Source of the DNA: Cellulomonas gelida
Lineage (GTDB): Bacteria > Actinomycetota > Actinomycetes > Actinomycetales > Cellulomonadaceae
Direction: 5' to 3'
Assembly (NCBI RefSeq): GCF_006538725.1
Contig: NZ_BJLQ01000003.1
Location: forward strand, 1-64,000
Length of the DNA stretch: 64,000 nucleotides
Shown: piece by piece, positions 9,985 through 17,598 of the stretch
Layout of the letters: every line of letters starts with the position of its first letter
How positions within the stretch are numbered: position 1 is the first letter of the stretch
Notes under the pieces: generated by a model
Databases searched by the model: none
What the model was told of the DNA's origin: nothing
The model's input: only the letters and a program-made list of their open reading frames with translations
Translations under genes and position numbers: made by a program

Positions 9985-10038
9985 CGCGTCGGCACACCCG
10001 CTGACGCGCAGACCTCCCGTACCCCGGGGGGTCTTTTT
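9984..10038 (+). terminator. Attenuator hairpins upstream of cimA
   Basis: GCGCGTC (9984-9990) pairs with GACGCGC (10003-10009), beginning at the last base of the leader peptide's stop codon. Directly after, GACCTCCC (10011-10018) pairs with GGGGGGTC (10026-10033, one G-U pair), followed by TTTTT: a textbook intrinsic terminator about 100 bases before the cimA start. Confidence 0.75.
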
Positions 10039-10136
10039 GTTGGTGCGGGTCCGTCTCACGAGGACACCCCCGCGCCGGCCCGAGCTCCACCTGCACGCGT
10101 CCCGAGCACTCCGCACGTCCTGAAGAGAGCACCACC

Positions 10137-11813
10137 GTGAACGCAGCGACTCCTGAAGCGAACTTCGACCAGCGCGTCGACCTCCCGCACCTCGCGGGCT
10201 CGCCGGTCGGCACCCTGCAGGTCTACGACACGACGCTGCGCGACGGCGCCCAGCAGGAGGGGATCGCGCTGTCGGTCGCCGACAAGCTGGCGATCGCCGT
10301 GCTGCTCGACGAGCTGGGCGTCGGCTTCATCGAGGGCGGCTGGCCGGGCGCCGTGCCCAAGGACACCGAGTTCTTCAAGCGGGCGGCCAAGGAGCTGGAC
10401 CTGCGCAACGCCGAGCTCGCGGCGTTCGGTGCGACCCGCAAGCCCGGTGTCCGGGCGTCGCAGGACCCGCAGGTGCGCGCCCTGCTCGACTCCGAGGCGC
10501 CGGTCGTCGCGCTCGTCGCGAAGAGCGACATCCGCCACGCCGAGCGGGCGCTGCGGACCACGGGCGAGGAGAACCTCGCGATGATCGCCGACACCGTCTC
10601 GCTCCTCGTCGCCGAGGGACGCCGCGTGGTCGTCGACGCCGAGCACTTCTTCGACGGGTACCGCTTCGACCCCGCGTACGCGCGTGCCGCGGCGGCGACC
10701 GCGTTCGAGGCGGGGGCCGAGGTCGTCGCGCTGTGCGACACGAACGGTGGCATGGTCCCGGTGTGGGTCTCGCAGGTCGTCGCCGAGGTCCGCGACGCGC
10801 TCGGCCCCGATGTCGTGCTGGGCATGCACGCGCACAACGACTCGGGCTGCGCCGTGGCGAACACGCTCGCGGCCGTCGAGGCCGGGTGCACGCACGTGCA
10901 GGGCACCGTCAACGGGTACGGCGAGCGCACGGGCAACGCCGACCTGCTCGCGGTGGTGGCGAACCTCGAGCTCAAGTACGGCCTGCCGGTGCTCGCGCGC
11001 GACGACGCGGGCACCTCGCGACTGCCGGAGCTCACCCACATCGCGCACGCGATCAGCGAGATCACCAACATCTCGCCGTTCGCGCGCTCGCCGTACGTCG
11101 GCGCGAGCGCGTTCGCGCACAAGGCCGGGCTGCACGCCTCCGCGATCCGCGTCGACCCGGACCTCTACCAGCACATCGACCCGGCGCTCATCGGCAACGA
11201 CATGCGCATGCTCGTCTCCGACATGGCGGGCCGGGCGTCGATCGAGCTCAAGGGCCGCGAGCTCGGCTTCGACCTGTCGCAGCGTCCGGACGTGCTCTCG
11301 CGCGTGACCGAGCGCGTCAAGGACGCCGAGGCTCACGGTTACACGTACGAGGCCGCGGACGCGTCGTTCGAGCTGCTGCTCGTCGAGGAGATCGAGGGCT
11401 CGCGACCGCAGTACTTCCGCGTCGAGTCGTGGCGGACGATCGTCGAGCGCGCCGGTGGCCGCGGTACGCCCGCGAGTGCCGAGGCGACCGTCAAGCTGCA
11501 CGCGGGCGGTGAGCGCATCGTCACGACCGGCGAGGGCAACGGCCCGGTCAACGCGCTCGACCACGCGCTGCGCCTGGCGCTCGTGGGTGCGTACCCGGAG
11601 CTCGAGTCGTTCGAGCTCATCGACTTCAAGGTGCGCATCCTCGACTCGATGCACGGCACGGATGCCGTGACGCGCGTGCTCATCGAGCACACGGACGGCC
11701 AGTCCGTGTGGCAGACGGTCGGCGTCGGCCCGAACCTGCTGGAGGCGTCCTGGGAGGCGCTCACCGACGGCACCATCTGGGGCCTGCGGAACCGCGGCGT
11801 GGTGCCACGCTGA
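10137..11813 (+). CDS. cimA: (R)-citramalate synthase
   Basis: A 558-residue enzyme of the isopropylmalate synthase/homocitrate synthase superfamily. 'LQVYDTTLRDGAQQEGIALSV' is the DTTLRDG metal/substrate motif; 'VDAEHFFDGYRFDP' and 'GMHAHNDSGCAVANT' carry further TIM-barrel metal ligands. The 'AEHFFDGY' signature and the length separate citramalate synthase from LeuA. The C-terminal LeuA dimer domain (about 420-550) is the allosteric isoleucine-binding region. It makes citramalate from pyruvate and acetyl-CoA, feeding 2-oxobutyrate to isoleucine synthesis. GTG start with a GAAGAGAG ribosome site. The upstream leader suggests control by charged tRNA. Confidence 0.93.
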   Translation: MNAATPEANFDQRVDLPHLAGSPVGTLQVYDTTLRDGAQQEGIALSVADKLAIAVLLDELGVGFIEGGWPGAVPKDTEFFKRAAKELDLRNAELAAFGATRKPGVRASQDPQVRALLDSEAPVVALVAKSDIRHAERALRTTGEENLAMIADTVSLLVAEGRRVVVDAEHFFDGYRFDPAYARAAAATAFEAGAEVVALCDTNGGMVPVWVSQVVAEVRDALGPDVVLGMHAHNDSGCAVANTLAAVEAGCTHVQGTVNGYGERTGNADLLAVVANLELKYGLPVLARDDAGTSRLPELTHIAHAISEITNISPFARSPYVGASAFAHKAGLHASAIRVDPDLYQHIDPALIGNDMRMLVSDMAGRASIELKGRELGFDLSQRPDVLSRVTERVKDAEAHGYTYEAADASFELLLVEEIEGSRPQYFRVESWRTIVERAGGRGTPASAEATVKLHAGGERIVTTGEGNGPVNALDHALRLALVGAYPELESFELIDFKVRILDSMHGTDAVTRVLIEHTDGQSVWQTVGVGPNLLEASWEALTDGTIWGLRNRGVVPR

Positions 11814-11966
11814 GCGCCCCGGGCGCGACGACGATAGCGGCGGGGGTCGAACGGGCCTAGCCTCGGACACGACGACCACCGCCGGTCGAGCCGGGACTCC
11901 GCCCGGCCGGTGACCACGGTCGACGCAGCAGGGCCACCCGCCCTGGACAGCGAGGAGAGGACGCGC

Positions 11967-12863
11967 GTGACGAGCACCGAGCCGGCCTTCACGGGCGGGG
12001 CGGGTTCGCCTGACGCGTCACAGGCGCGCGGTCCGGCCCGGCGGTGGTGGTGGGTCGTCGTGATCGCCGTCGTCGCCGTGGTCGTGCTGCTCGTCGTCCA
12101 GCCCTGGGCCGACCACGAGACGGAGCCGATCGTCGACGAGACCACGTCCACGCCCTCACCCTCGGCGTCCGCGTCCAGCGCGGCCCCGACGGCGAGCCCG
12201 AGCCCGACGTCCACCCCGTCGCAGCCGCCCGTCCCCGGCGCGGACGCGGTGTTCGACGACACGAACGTCCAGTCGCTGTTCGTCCGCAAGCCCGCGCTGG
12301 AGGAGGCCGTGCCCGCGGCGGCCGACGGCGTCCGGACGGGCCTCGCCGCCGGCGAGCTGCCGTGGGGGCTGCCGGAGGGCTCGACGGTCGAACCGCCGGA
12401 GTGCACTTCGGCGCGCACGATCGTCGTCAGCCTGCCGCCGGGCTTCGTCGCGCGGTCGCTCGTCAACGACGGGCTCGACTTCATGCAGGAGCTGACGACC
12501 CTGCCCGACGCGACCGCGGCCCAGGCCGCGTTCCGCGACCTGGTCACGACGGTCGACGGCTGCCCCGAGTACGCGCAGGTCAACCCCGGGATCGACGGCG
12601 GCAGCTGGAAGGCCGAGCCGGCGATCGAGGGGCAGGGCGTGTACCCCGCGATCGTGCAGGAGATCGTGCACACCGCCGAGGGCGCCGTGGAGCCCGGCTA
12701 CCGCGGCCACGTGCTCGTCGGCAACGTGATCGTGACGTGGACGGCGACCGCGCTCGGCGGTGGCGACGACGTGCCCGCGCAGCTCGCGACGCTCGGCTCG
12801 CCCGAGTCGTTGTCCACCATGGTGCAGGAGCGAGCGCAGGCCGCGGTCGCCGCGCTGGGCTGA
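11967..12863 (+). CDS. Membrane-anchored protein with extracytoplasmic domain, function unknown
   Basis: A 298-residue protein with a short cytoplasmic N-terminus, one strongly hydrophobic TM helix (about residues 28-48, after 'RRWWW'), a Ser/Thr/Pro linker to about residue 90 and an extracytoplasmic domain of about 205 residues. The domain has two cysteines ('EPPECTSA', 'VDGCPEY'), which could form a disulfide as in PknH-type sensor domains; I note only that resemblance. I chose the GTG at 11967 because GAGGAGAGG lies six bases upstream; an in-frame GTG at 11910 has no such site. It stands alone after cimA. Confidence 0.75.
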   Translation: MTSTEPAFTGGAGSPDASQARGPARRWWWVVVIAVVAVVVLLVVQPWADHETEPIVDETTSTPSPSASASSAAPTASPSPTSTPSQPPVPGADAVFDDTNVQSLFVRKPALEEAVPAAADGVRTGLAAGELPWGLPEGSTVEPPECTSARTIVVSLPPGFVARSLVNDGLDFMQELTTLPDATAAQAAFRDLVTTVDGCPEYAQVNPGIDGGSWKAEPAIEGQGVYPAIVQEIVHTAEGAVEPGYRGHVLVGNVIVTWTATALGGGDDVPAQLATLGSPESLSTMVQERAQAAVAALG

Positions 12864-12903
12864 CGGGCGCGGAACCGCTCGCGCGCGCGCCTAGGCTGGT
12901 CGC

Positions 12904-14049
12904 GTGACCCAGACGCACCACGAGCCGCACGACGACGATCCGGACGCGGGCCGGGCGCGAGACGGCCACGCGCTGCACGGCGAGTACAAGGTCCCGGGCG
13001 GCAAGCTCGTCACGGTCGACCTCACCGTGCGCGGCGGGGTGCTGGACCACGTGCGGGTCGCCGGCGACTTCTTCCTCGAGCCCGACGAGGCGCTCGTCGA
13101 GATCGACGCGGCGCTCACGGGCCTGCCGGCGGACACGACGACCTCCCGGCTCGCCGAGGCGGTGCGCGAGCACCTGGCCGCCGCGCAGGACGCCGGCCGC
13201 CTCGTCGGGCCCGTGTCCATGGTGGGGTTCGACGAGCACGCCGTGGCGGTCGCGGTACGCCGCGCCCTGGGCCGCTCGACGACGTGGGCCGACCACACGT
13301 TCGAGGTGATCCGCCCCGGGCCGTTCGCGCCCGCGCTGCACGCCGCGCTCGACCAGGTGCTCACCGAGGAGCTCGCGGCGGGTCGTCGCGGGCCGACCCT
13401 GCGGTTCTGGGAGTGGGAGGAGCCCGCGGTGATCATCGGCTCGTTCCAGTCGCTGCGGAACGAGGTCGACCTCGAAGCTGCGGAGCGGCACGGCATCACG
13501 GTGGTCCGCCGGATCTCGGGCGGGGGCGCGATGTTCATGGAGGCGGGCAACTGCATCACGTTCTCGCTCGTCGTGCCCGGCTCGCTGGTCGACGGCATGA
13601 CGTTCGAGGAGTCGTACGCGTTCCTCAACCAGTGGGTGCTGGGCGCGCTCGCGGACGTCGGGGTCGCCGCGACGCTCTCGGGGCTCAACGACATCTCCTC
13701 ACCCGGCGGCAAGCTCGCCGGCTCGGCGCAGAAGCGGCTCGTGGGCGGCGCAGTGCTGCACCACGTGACGATGTCGTACGACATCGACGCCGCCAAGATG
13801 CTCGAGGTCCTGCGGATCGGGCGCGAGAAGGTCTCCGACAAGGGCACGCGCAGCGCAGCCAAGCGCGTCGACCCGGTGCGCTCGCAGACGCACCTGCCGC
13901 GCGTGGACGTGATCGACGCGTTCGAGGCGCACTTCCGCACGCACTACCCGAGCGTGTCCGGCGAGCTGCGCGCCGACGAGCTGGCGCGGGCCGAGCAGCT
14001 CCGGGTGCACAAGTTCTCCGACCCTGCCTGGACCGCCCGCGTGCCTTAG
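12904..14049 (+). CDS. Lipoate-protein ligase-like protein with N-terminal accessory domain
   Basis: A 381-residue protein. Residues about 20-125 ('GEYKVPGGKLVTVDLTVRGG', 'VRVAGDFFLEPDEAL') match the small accessory domain that lies at the C-terminus of LplA in E. coli. The catalytic biotin/lipoate ligase domain follows (about 135-360) with the conserved 'VVRRISGGGAMFMEAGN' (RRxSGGGAV-type motif) and the lysine in 'GGKLAGSAQKR'. The domain order is therefore permuted relative to E. coli LplA. It would attach lipoate to lipoyl domains of 2-oxoacid dehydrogenases or GcvH. TAGGCT (12892-12897) lies six bases before the GTG, so the message is probably leaderless. Confidence 0.82.
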   Translation: MTQTHHEPHDDDPDAGRARDGHALHGEYKVPGGKLVTVDLTVRGGVLDHVRVAGDFFLEPDEALVEIDAALTGLPADTTTSRLAEAVREHLAAAQDAGRLVGPVSMVGFDEHAVAVAVRRALGRSTTWADHTFEVIRPGPFAPALHAALDQVLTEELAAGRRGPTLRFWEWEEPAVIIGSFQSLRNEVDLEAAERHGITVVRRISGGGAMFMEAGNCITFSLVVPGSLVDGMTFEESYAFLNQWVLGALADVGVAATLSGLNDISSPGGKLAGSAQKRLVGGAVLHHVTMSYDIDAAKMLEVLRIGREKVSDKGTRSAAKRVDPVRSQTHLPRVDVIDAFEAHFRTHYPSVSGELRADELARAEQLRVHKFSDPAWTARVP

Positions 14050-14099
14050 CCCGTCCGCGCCCGGTCGCGCCCGCTCGCCCGGCCCACGCCGTGCCCGCG

Positions 14100-14411
14100 T
14101 CAGACGAGGCGGCCGTGCCCGGTGACCAGGACGACGAACGCGGCGACCCCGATCACCGTGGTCCCGAGCGCCATGCTCGCGACGAGCCGCCCGCCGCGGC
14201 CACCCTCGGGTGCCTCGGTGGTGTGGCGCCGCCACGCGAGGCGCACGACGATCCCCGCGGCGGCCAGACCCGCGAGCGCGACGAGCCAGGAGACGGGACC
14301 CACGACGTCCTGGAGCAGCCGGCCCGCCGCGACCGAGCCGGCGGCGAGGCCCAGGGCGGTGCGTCGCCACGCGAGCCGCGTGCGCTCGAGCGCGAACCCC
14401 GGCGTGCTCAT
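14100..14411 (-). CDS. DUF202 family membrane protein
   Basis: A 103-residue protein with three predicted TM helices. The N-terminus 'FALERTRLAWRRTALGLAAG' is the DUF202 signature (E-R-T-x-L-A-W-x-R-T). The ATG overlaps the stop of the second DUF202 gene by four bases, so the pair is co-translated. DUF202 proteins often occur as such adjacent pairs; their function is unknown. Confidence 0.85.
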   Translation of the reverse strand: MSTPGFALERTRLAWRRTALGLAAGSVAAGRLLQDVVGPVSWLVALAGLAAAGIVVRLAWRRHTTEAPEGGRGGRLVASMALGTTVIGVAAFVVLVTGHGRLV

Positions 14412-14779
14412 CGCAGGAGCAGCCCGAGCAGCACGAGCACCCCGGCGACCGCGACGCCGACGACGAGGACCAGGAAGCCGACCGGCGCCGGGAGGGCGGC
14501 GCCCGTGCGCATCGCGCGCTCCGCACGCGCCCAGCCCCACCAGGCGAGCAGGGGCGCGAGCGAGCCGAGCACGACGAGCAGCACGGAGGCGGCGAGCCGG
14601 AGCCGCTCCTCGACCGGCAGGTCGAGCGCCTCGAGCGCGACCCCCGCCGCGAGCAGCGCGAGCGCGGTGCGCACCCAGGCGAGGAACGTGCGCTCGTTGG
14701 CGAGCGAGAACCGGGCGTCCGGCTCCTGGCCGTGCCCGTAGACCCAGGCGGGCAGCCGGCGGTTGCGGAGGTCGCTCAC
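14408..14779 (-). CDS. DUF202 (YidH-like) family membrane protein
   Basis: A 123-residue protein. After a short hydrophilic N-terminus ('PAWVYGHGQEPDARF') comes the DUF202 signature 'SLANERTFLAWVRTALALLA', then three TM helices. This longer form corresponds to the YidH subgroup, while the gene that follows is the shorter partner. GTG start at 14779; the upstream region is short, with no strong ribosome site. Function unknown; pairing suggests a heteromeric membrane complex (inference). Confidence 0.85.
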   Translation of the reverse strand: MSDLRNRRLPAWVYGHGQEPDARFSLANERTFLAWVRTALALLAAGVALEALDLPVEERLRLAASVLLVVLGSLAPLLAWWGWARAERAMRTGAALPAPVGFLVLVVGVAVAGVLVLLGLLLR

Positions 14780-14978
14780 GCGCCCATTGTGGCGTGCCGG
14801 ACGGCGGCCGCGGGACGCCGCGTCCGGGCTGCCGCCTCTGCGACACGTCCGCGGTCGTGGCCCAGCGCGTATCAGGCCGTCACCTCCCGGTCCCTGACGT
14901 GCAGGTGTCGGCGACCCGGCGACACAGAGGGGATGACGGGTGGCGAGGCACCGCACCCGGGCACCGATGGAGGACGTC
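14780..14978. other. Intergenic region, nothing certain
   Basis: Upstream region of the DUF202 pair and of a tentative plus-strand small ORF. I see no strong hairpin or motif. A GGAGG at 14969-14973 belongs to the tentative ORF. Confidence 0.4.
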
Positions 14979-15266
14979 GTGAACGAGAGCGTGACGCTGG
15001 ACCGTGAGCTGCGGCGCATGGCCGTGCTGCACGCGCGCGAGCTCGCCGCGATGCGCAGGGCCGGCTCGCGCCGGCTGCGTCCTCAGCGGCCCGCGACCGC
15101 CGGACGGCTCCCGAACACCGCCGTCCCGACGCGCACCATGGTCGCGCCGCAGGCGATCGCGAGCTCGAGGTCGCCGCTCATGCCCATGGACAGCCCGCTC
15201 GCGCTCGCCGTCCCCGGCGCCCCGCTCGAGACCACCTCGTCGCGGATGGTGCGCAGCAGGTCGTAG
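14979..15266 (+). CDS. Tentative small protein, C-terminal part antisense to the YggS gene
   Basis: GTG start five bases after GGAGG. The first 36 or so residues ('MNESVTLDRELRRMAVLHAR', 'ELAAMRRAGSRRLRP') look like a charged amphipathic helix and have the codon bias of a real gene. From 15083 on, the frame is antisense to the end of the YggS gene and reads like a shadow. The gene may be real but short, it may once have been shorter, or the reading frame may be fortuitous. In-frame ATG 14967 is an alternative start. Confidence 0.35.
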   Translation: MNESVTLDRELRRMAVLHARELAAMRRAGSRRLRPQRPATAGRLPNTAVPTRTMVAPQAIASSRSPLMPMDSPLALAVPGAPLETTSSRMVRSRS

Positions 15267-15850
15267 CCCTCGCCGACGACGCGGTCGTCGTCGGACCGTG
15301 CGCCGATCGTCATGAAGCCGACGAGGCGCAGACCCTCCAGCGCGCCCACGGCGACCGCGAGCGGCGCCGCGTCCTGCGGCGTGACCCCCTGCTTCGTCGG
15401 CTCGCCCGAGACGTTGACCTGCAGCATCACGTCCAGCGGCGTCGCACGGCCCGACGCGCGGGTGGACAGTCGCCGCGCGAGGTCGAGGGAGGCGACCGAC
15501 TCGACGCACGACGCCCAGCGCAGCGCCGCGTTGACCTTGTTCGACTGCAACGGCCCGATCACGTGCCAGGCCGGGGAGAGGTCGACGAGCTCGGGCGCCT
15601 TCGCGACGAGCTCCTGGACCTTGCTCTCGCCGAGCAGCACGGGACGCAGCGACGGGTCGGCCGCACGGGCCCGCGCGTCGGCCTCGAGCGCCTCGCGGGT
15701 GGTGGCCGTCGTCTGCGCCTTGGACGCGAGCAGGAGCGTCACGTCCTGCGGGCGTCGACCCGCCGCGGCGCACGCGCGCGCGACGCGGTCACGCACGGCG
15801 GCGAGCGGCGCGTCGAGGGGGACGTGGTGGGGGACGGCGGCGGGCTCCAC
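15083..15850 (-). CDS. YggS family PLP homeostasis protein
   Basis: A 255-residue fold-III PLP-binding protein of the YggS/PLPBP family, involved in keeping pyridoxal phosphate levels balanced; no enzymatic reaction is established for the family. The PLP lysine is in 'VTLLLASKAQ', followed by 'LLGESKVQELVAK', 'WHVIGPLQSNK' and the phosphate-binding 'SMGMSGDLELAIACGATMVR'. The usual 'GEN(Y/R)' motif is 'GES' here. I start at GTG 15850; a TAGGTT hexamer lies eight bases upstream, consistent with a leaderless message. Confidence 0.92.
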   Translation of the reverse strand: MEPAAVPHHVPLDAPLAAVRDRVARACAAAGRRPQDVTLLLASKAQTTATTREALEADARARAADPSLRPVLLGESKVQELVAKAPELVDLSPAWHVIGPLQSNKVNAALRWASCVESVASLDLARRLSTRASGRATPLDVMLQVNVSGEPTKQGVTPQDAAPLAVAVGALEGLRLVGFMTIGARSDDDRVVGEGYDLLRTIRDEVVSSGAPGTASASGLSMGMSGDLELAIACGATMVRVGTAVFGSRPAVAGR

Positions 15851-15962
15851 GACCCAGCAACCTAACGGACGGCGCCGTGGGCGACGAACCTCGCGCCCCG
15901 CGGGCGAGCCGCCGTGCCGAGCGGGCTGGTGCGCGCGCACGCGGCATGGCACGGTGAGGTCC

Positions 15963-16373
15963 GTGAAGACGCTGCTGAACCTGATCTGGCTGGTCCTGGC
16001 GGGTTTCTGGCTCGCGCTCGGCTACGTGCTCGCGGGCATCATCTGCTGCATCCTCATCGTCACGATCCCGTTCGGGATCGCGGCGTTCCGGATCGCGGGC
16101 TACGCGCTGTGGCCGTTCGGCCGCACGGTCGTCGACAAGCCCGACGCAGGGGCGTGGTCGGTGGTCGGCAACGTGATCTGGGTGCTCGTGGCGGGCATCT
16201 GGCTCGCGATCGAGCACGTCCTCACCGCGATCCCGCTGTTCCTGTCGATCATCGGCATCCCGCTGGGCATCGCGAACCTCAAGATGATCCCGATCTCCCT
16301 CATGCCGCTCGGCAAGCAGATCGTCCCGTCCGACCACCCGTTCGTGGGCTACGGCGAGCCGTCGCGGCGCTGA
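15963..16373 (+). CDS. YccF domain membrane protein
   Basis: A 136-residue protein made of two similar halves, each a YccF domain ('LLNLIWLVLAGFWLALGYVL' and 'GNVIWVLVAGIWLAIEHVLT'), with four hydrophobic segments and 'IPFGIAAFRIAGYALWPFGR' / 'IPLGIANLKMIPISLMPLGK' motifs. Widely conserved inner membrane family of unknown function. GTG start; CACGGT seven bases upstream is a possible leaderless -10. Convergent with ybaK, three bases between stops. Confidence 0.9.
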   Translation: MKTLLNLIWLVLAGFWLALGYVLAGIICCILIVTIPFGIAAFRIAGYALWPFGRTVVDKPDAGAWSVVGNVIWVLVAGIWLAIEHVLTAIPLFLSIIGIPLGIANLKMIPISLMPLGKQIVPSDHPFVGYGEPSRR

Positions 16374-16376
16374 GGC

Positions 16377-16877
16377 TCAGCCCTTGGCGATGTCCGCGAC
16401 CGTCGCGGCGGTCAGCCGTACGAGGTCGTCGGGCGCGAGCTCGACGTCCAGGCCGCGCCGGCCGCCGGAGACGAACACGGTGTCGAACAGCCAGACCGTC
16501 TCGTCGACCACCGTGGGGTGCGCGGTGCGCTGGCCCAGCGGCGAGATGCCGCCGACGACGTAGCCCGTCGCGCGCTCGGCGTCGGGCTTGGGCGCCATCG
16601 CGGCCTTCTTGCCGCCCGCGGCTGCGGCCAGGGCCTTGAGGTCGAGCTGACCGGTCACCGGGACGACCGCGACCGTGAGCGTGCCGTCGACCACCGTCAT
16701 GAGGGTCTTGAAGACCTGCTCGGGCGGGACGCCCAGGACCTGCGCCGCCTCGAGGCCGTAGCCCACGTCGGACGCCGGGTCGTGCTCGTACGGGTGCGCG
16801 GTGTGCGGGACGCCCGCCTGCGTGAGCGCGACGAGCGCGGGGGTGCCGGTCGGGGCGTGCTTGGCGTTCTTGGCCAC
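16377..16877 (-). CDS. ybaK: YbaK-type Cys-tRNA(Pro)/Cys-tRNA deacylase
   Basis: A 166-residue protein of the YbaK/ProX editing family, which hydrolyses Cys-tRNA(Pro) formed by misacylation. The core has 'EQVFKTLMTVVDG' with the conserved lysine, 'AVVPVTGQLDLKALAAAAGG' and 'TGYVVGGISPLGQ' (the G-G-x-S-P motif near residue 113). The length is normal. TAGGCT (16884-16889, minus strand) lies six bases before the GTG start, a leaderless arrangement. Confidence 0.92.
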   Translation of the reverse strand: MAKNAKHAPTGTPALVALTQAGVPHTAHPYEHDPASDVGYGLEAAQVLGVPPEQVFKTLMTVVDGTLTVAVVPVTGQLDLKALAAAAGGKKAAMAPKPDAERATGYVVGGISPLGQRTAHPTVVDETVWLFDTVFVSGGRRGLDVELAPDDLVRLTAATVADIAKG

Positions 16878-16920
16878 GGGAGCAGCCTAGGTGGCCGATC
16901 GCGTCGGGACGGCGGGACCG

Positions 16921-17484
16921 CTAGACCGCGAGCCCGACGACCGCGCCGATCGCGTAGGTGATCACCATCGCGAGCGAGCCGCCGATCACGTTGCGCCGCA
17001 CCGCGGGGAGCGCGGGCGCCCCACCGATCCGTGCGCTCACCGCCCCGGTCAGGACGAGGGCGGCGACGACCGCGGCGAACACCGCGGGCACGAGCGCCGC
17101 GCCCCACGGCACGAGCGCCACGAGCACCGGCACGAGGCCGCCGACCAGGAACGCCCCGAGCGAGGCGACCGCGGCGTGCCACGGGTTGACCAGGTGCTCG
17201 TCGGCCATCTGACCGGCGCGCTCGGCGTCGCGCTGCGAGCTCACCGAGACGTACTCGCCGGCTGCCATCGACAGGGCGCCGGCCACGAGACCGGCGATCC
17301 CGGCGGTGAGGATCGCGGCCGAGCCGGGGGTCGCGCCGGCGACGCCGACGACGAGCGCGGCGACGGACACGATGCCGTCGTTCGCGCCGAGGACGCCCGC
17401 CCGCAACCCGTTGAGGCGCACGCCGTCGACCGGTTCGCCCGTCTGCCGGGGCGCAGGGTTCAGGAGGCTGGTCAAGGCCGTCAT
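16921..17484 (-). CDS. VIT/CCC1 family metal transporter (short form)
   Basis: A 187-residue membrane protein with five TM helices. 'RLNGLRAGVLGANDGIVSVA' and 'AGALSMAAGEYVSVSSQRD' are VIT/CCC1 signatures and include metal-path residues. The family moves Fe2+ or Mn2+ out of the cytosol. This copy has only about 30 residues between TM2 and TM3, so the cytoplasmic Glu-rich metal-binding domain of plant VIT1 is absent, as in many bacterial forms. The promoter reads ATGACA, 17 bases, TACGGT, with the -10 six bases before the ATG (leaderless). Two DtxR/IdeR-like boxes lie upstream of the -35. Confidence 0.88.
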   Translation of the reverse strand: MTALTSLLNPAPRQTGEPVDGVRLNGLRAGVLGANDGIVSVAALVVGVAGATPGSAAILTAGIAGLVAGALSMAAGEYVSVSSQRDAERAGQMADEHLVNPWHAAVASLGAFLVGGLVPVLVALVPWGAALVPAVFAAVVAALVLTGAVSARIGGAPALPAVRRNVIGGSLAMVITYAIGAVVGLAV

Positions 17485-17527
17485 ACGGCCACCGTAGGCA
17501 CGTCCTGACGGTCTGTCATCATTGGAA

Positions 17528-17567
17528 AGGCTGGCCTGACCTGCAGTGATGCAGGTGTGCCTACCCT
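17528..17567 (-). promoter_or_regulatory. Tandem DtxR/IdeR-like iron boxes upstream of the VIT transporter gene
   Basis: AGGCTGGCCTGACCT (17528-17542) and AGGTGTGCCTACCCT (17553-17567) each match the core AGGTTAGCCTAACCT at 12 of 15 positions. Their centres are 25 bp apart. They lie about 51 and 76 bp upstream of the predicted transcription start, beyond the -35, a position that fits activation rather than repression. Confidence 0.65.
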
Positions 17568-17598
17568 TCGACGGGGACCGGCGGGCCCGGCGCCGAGG

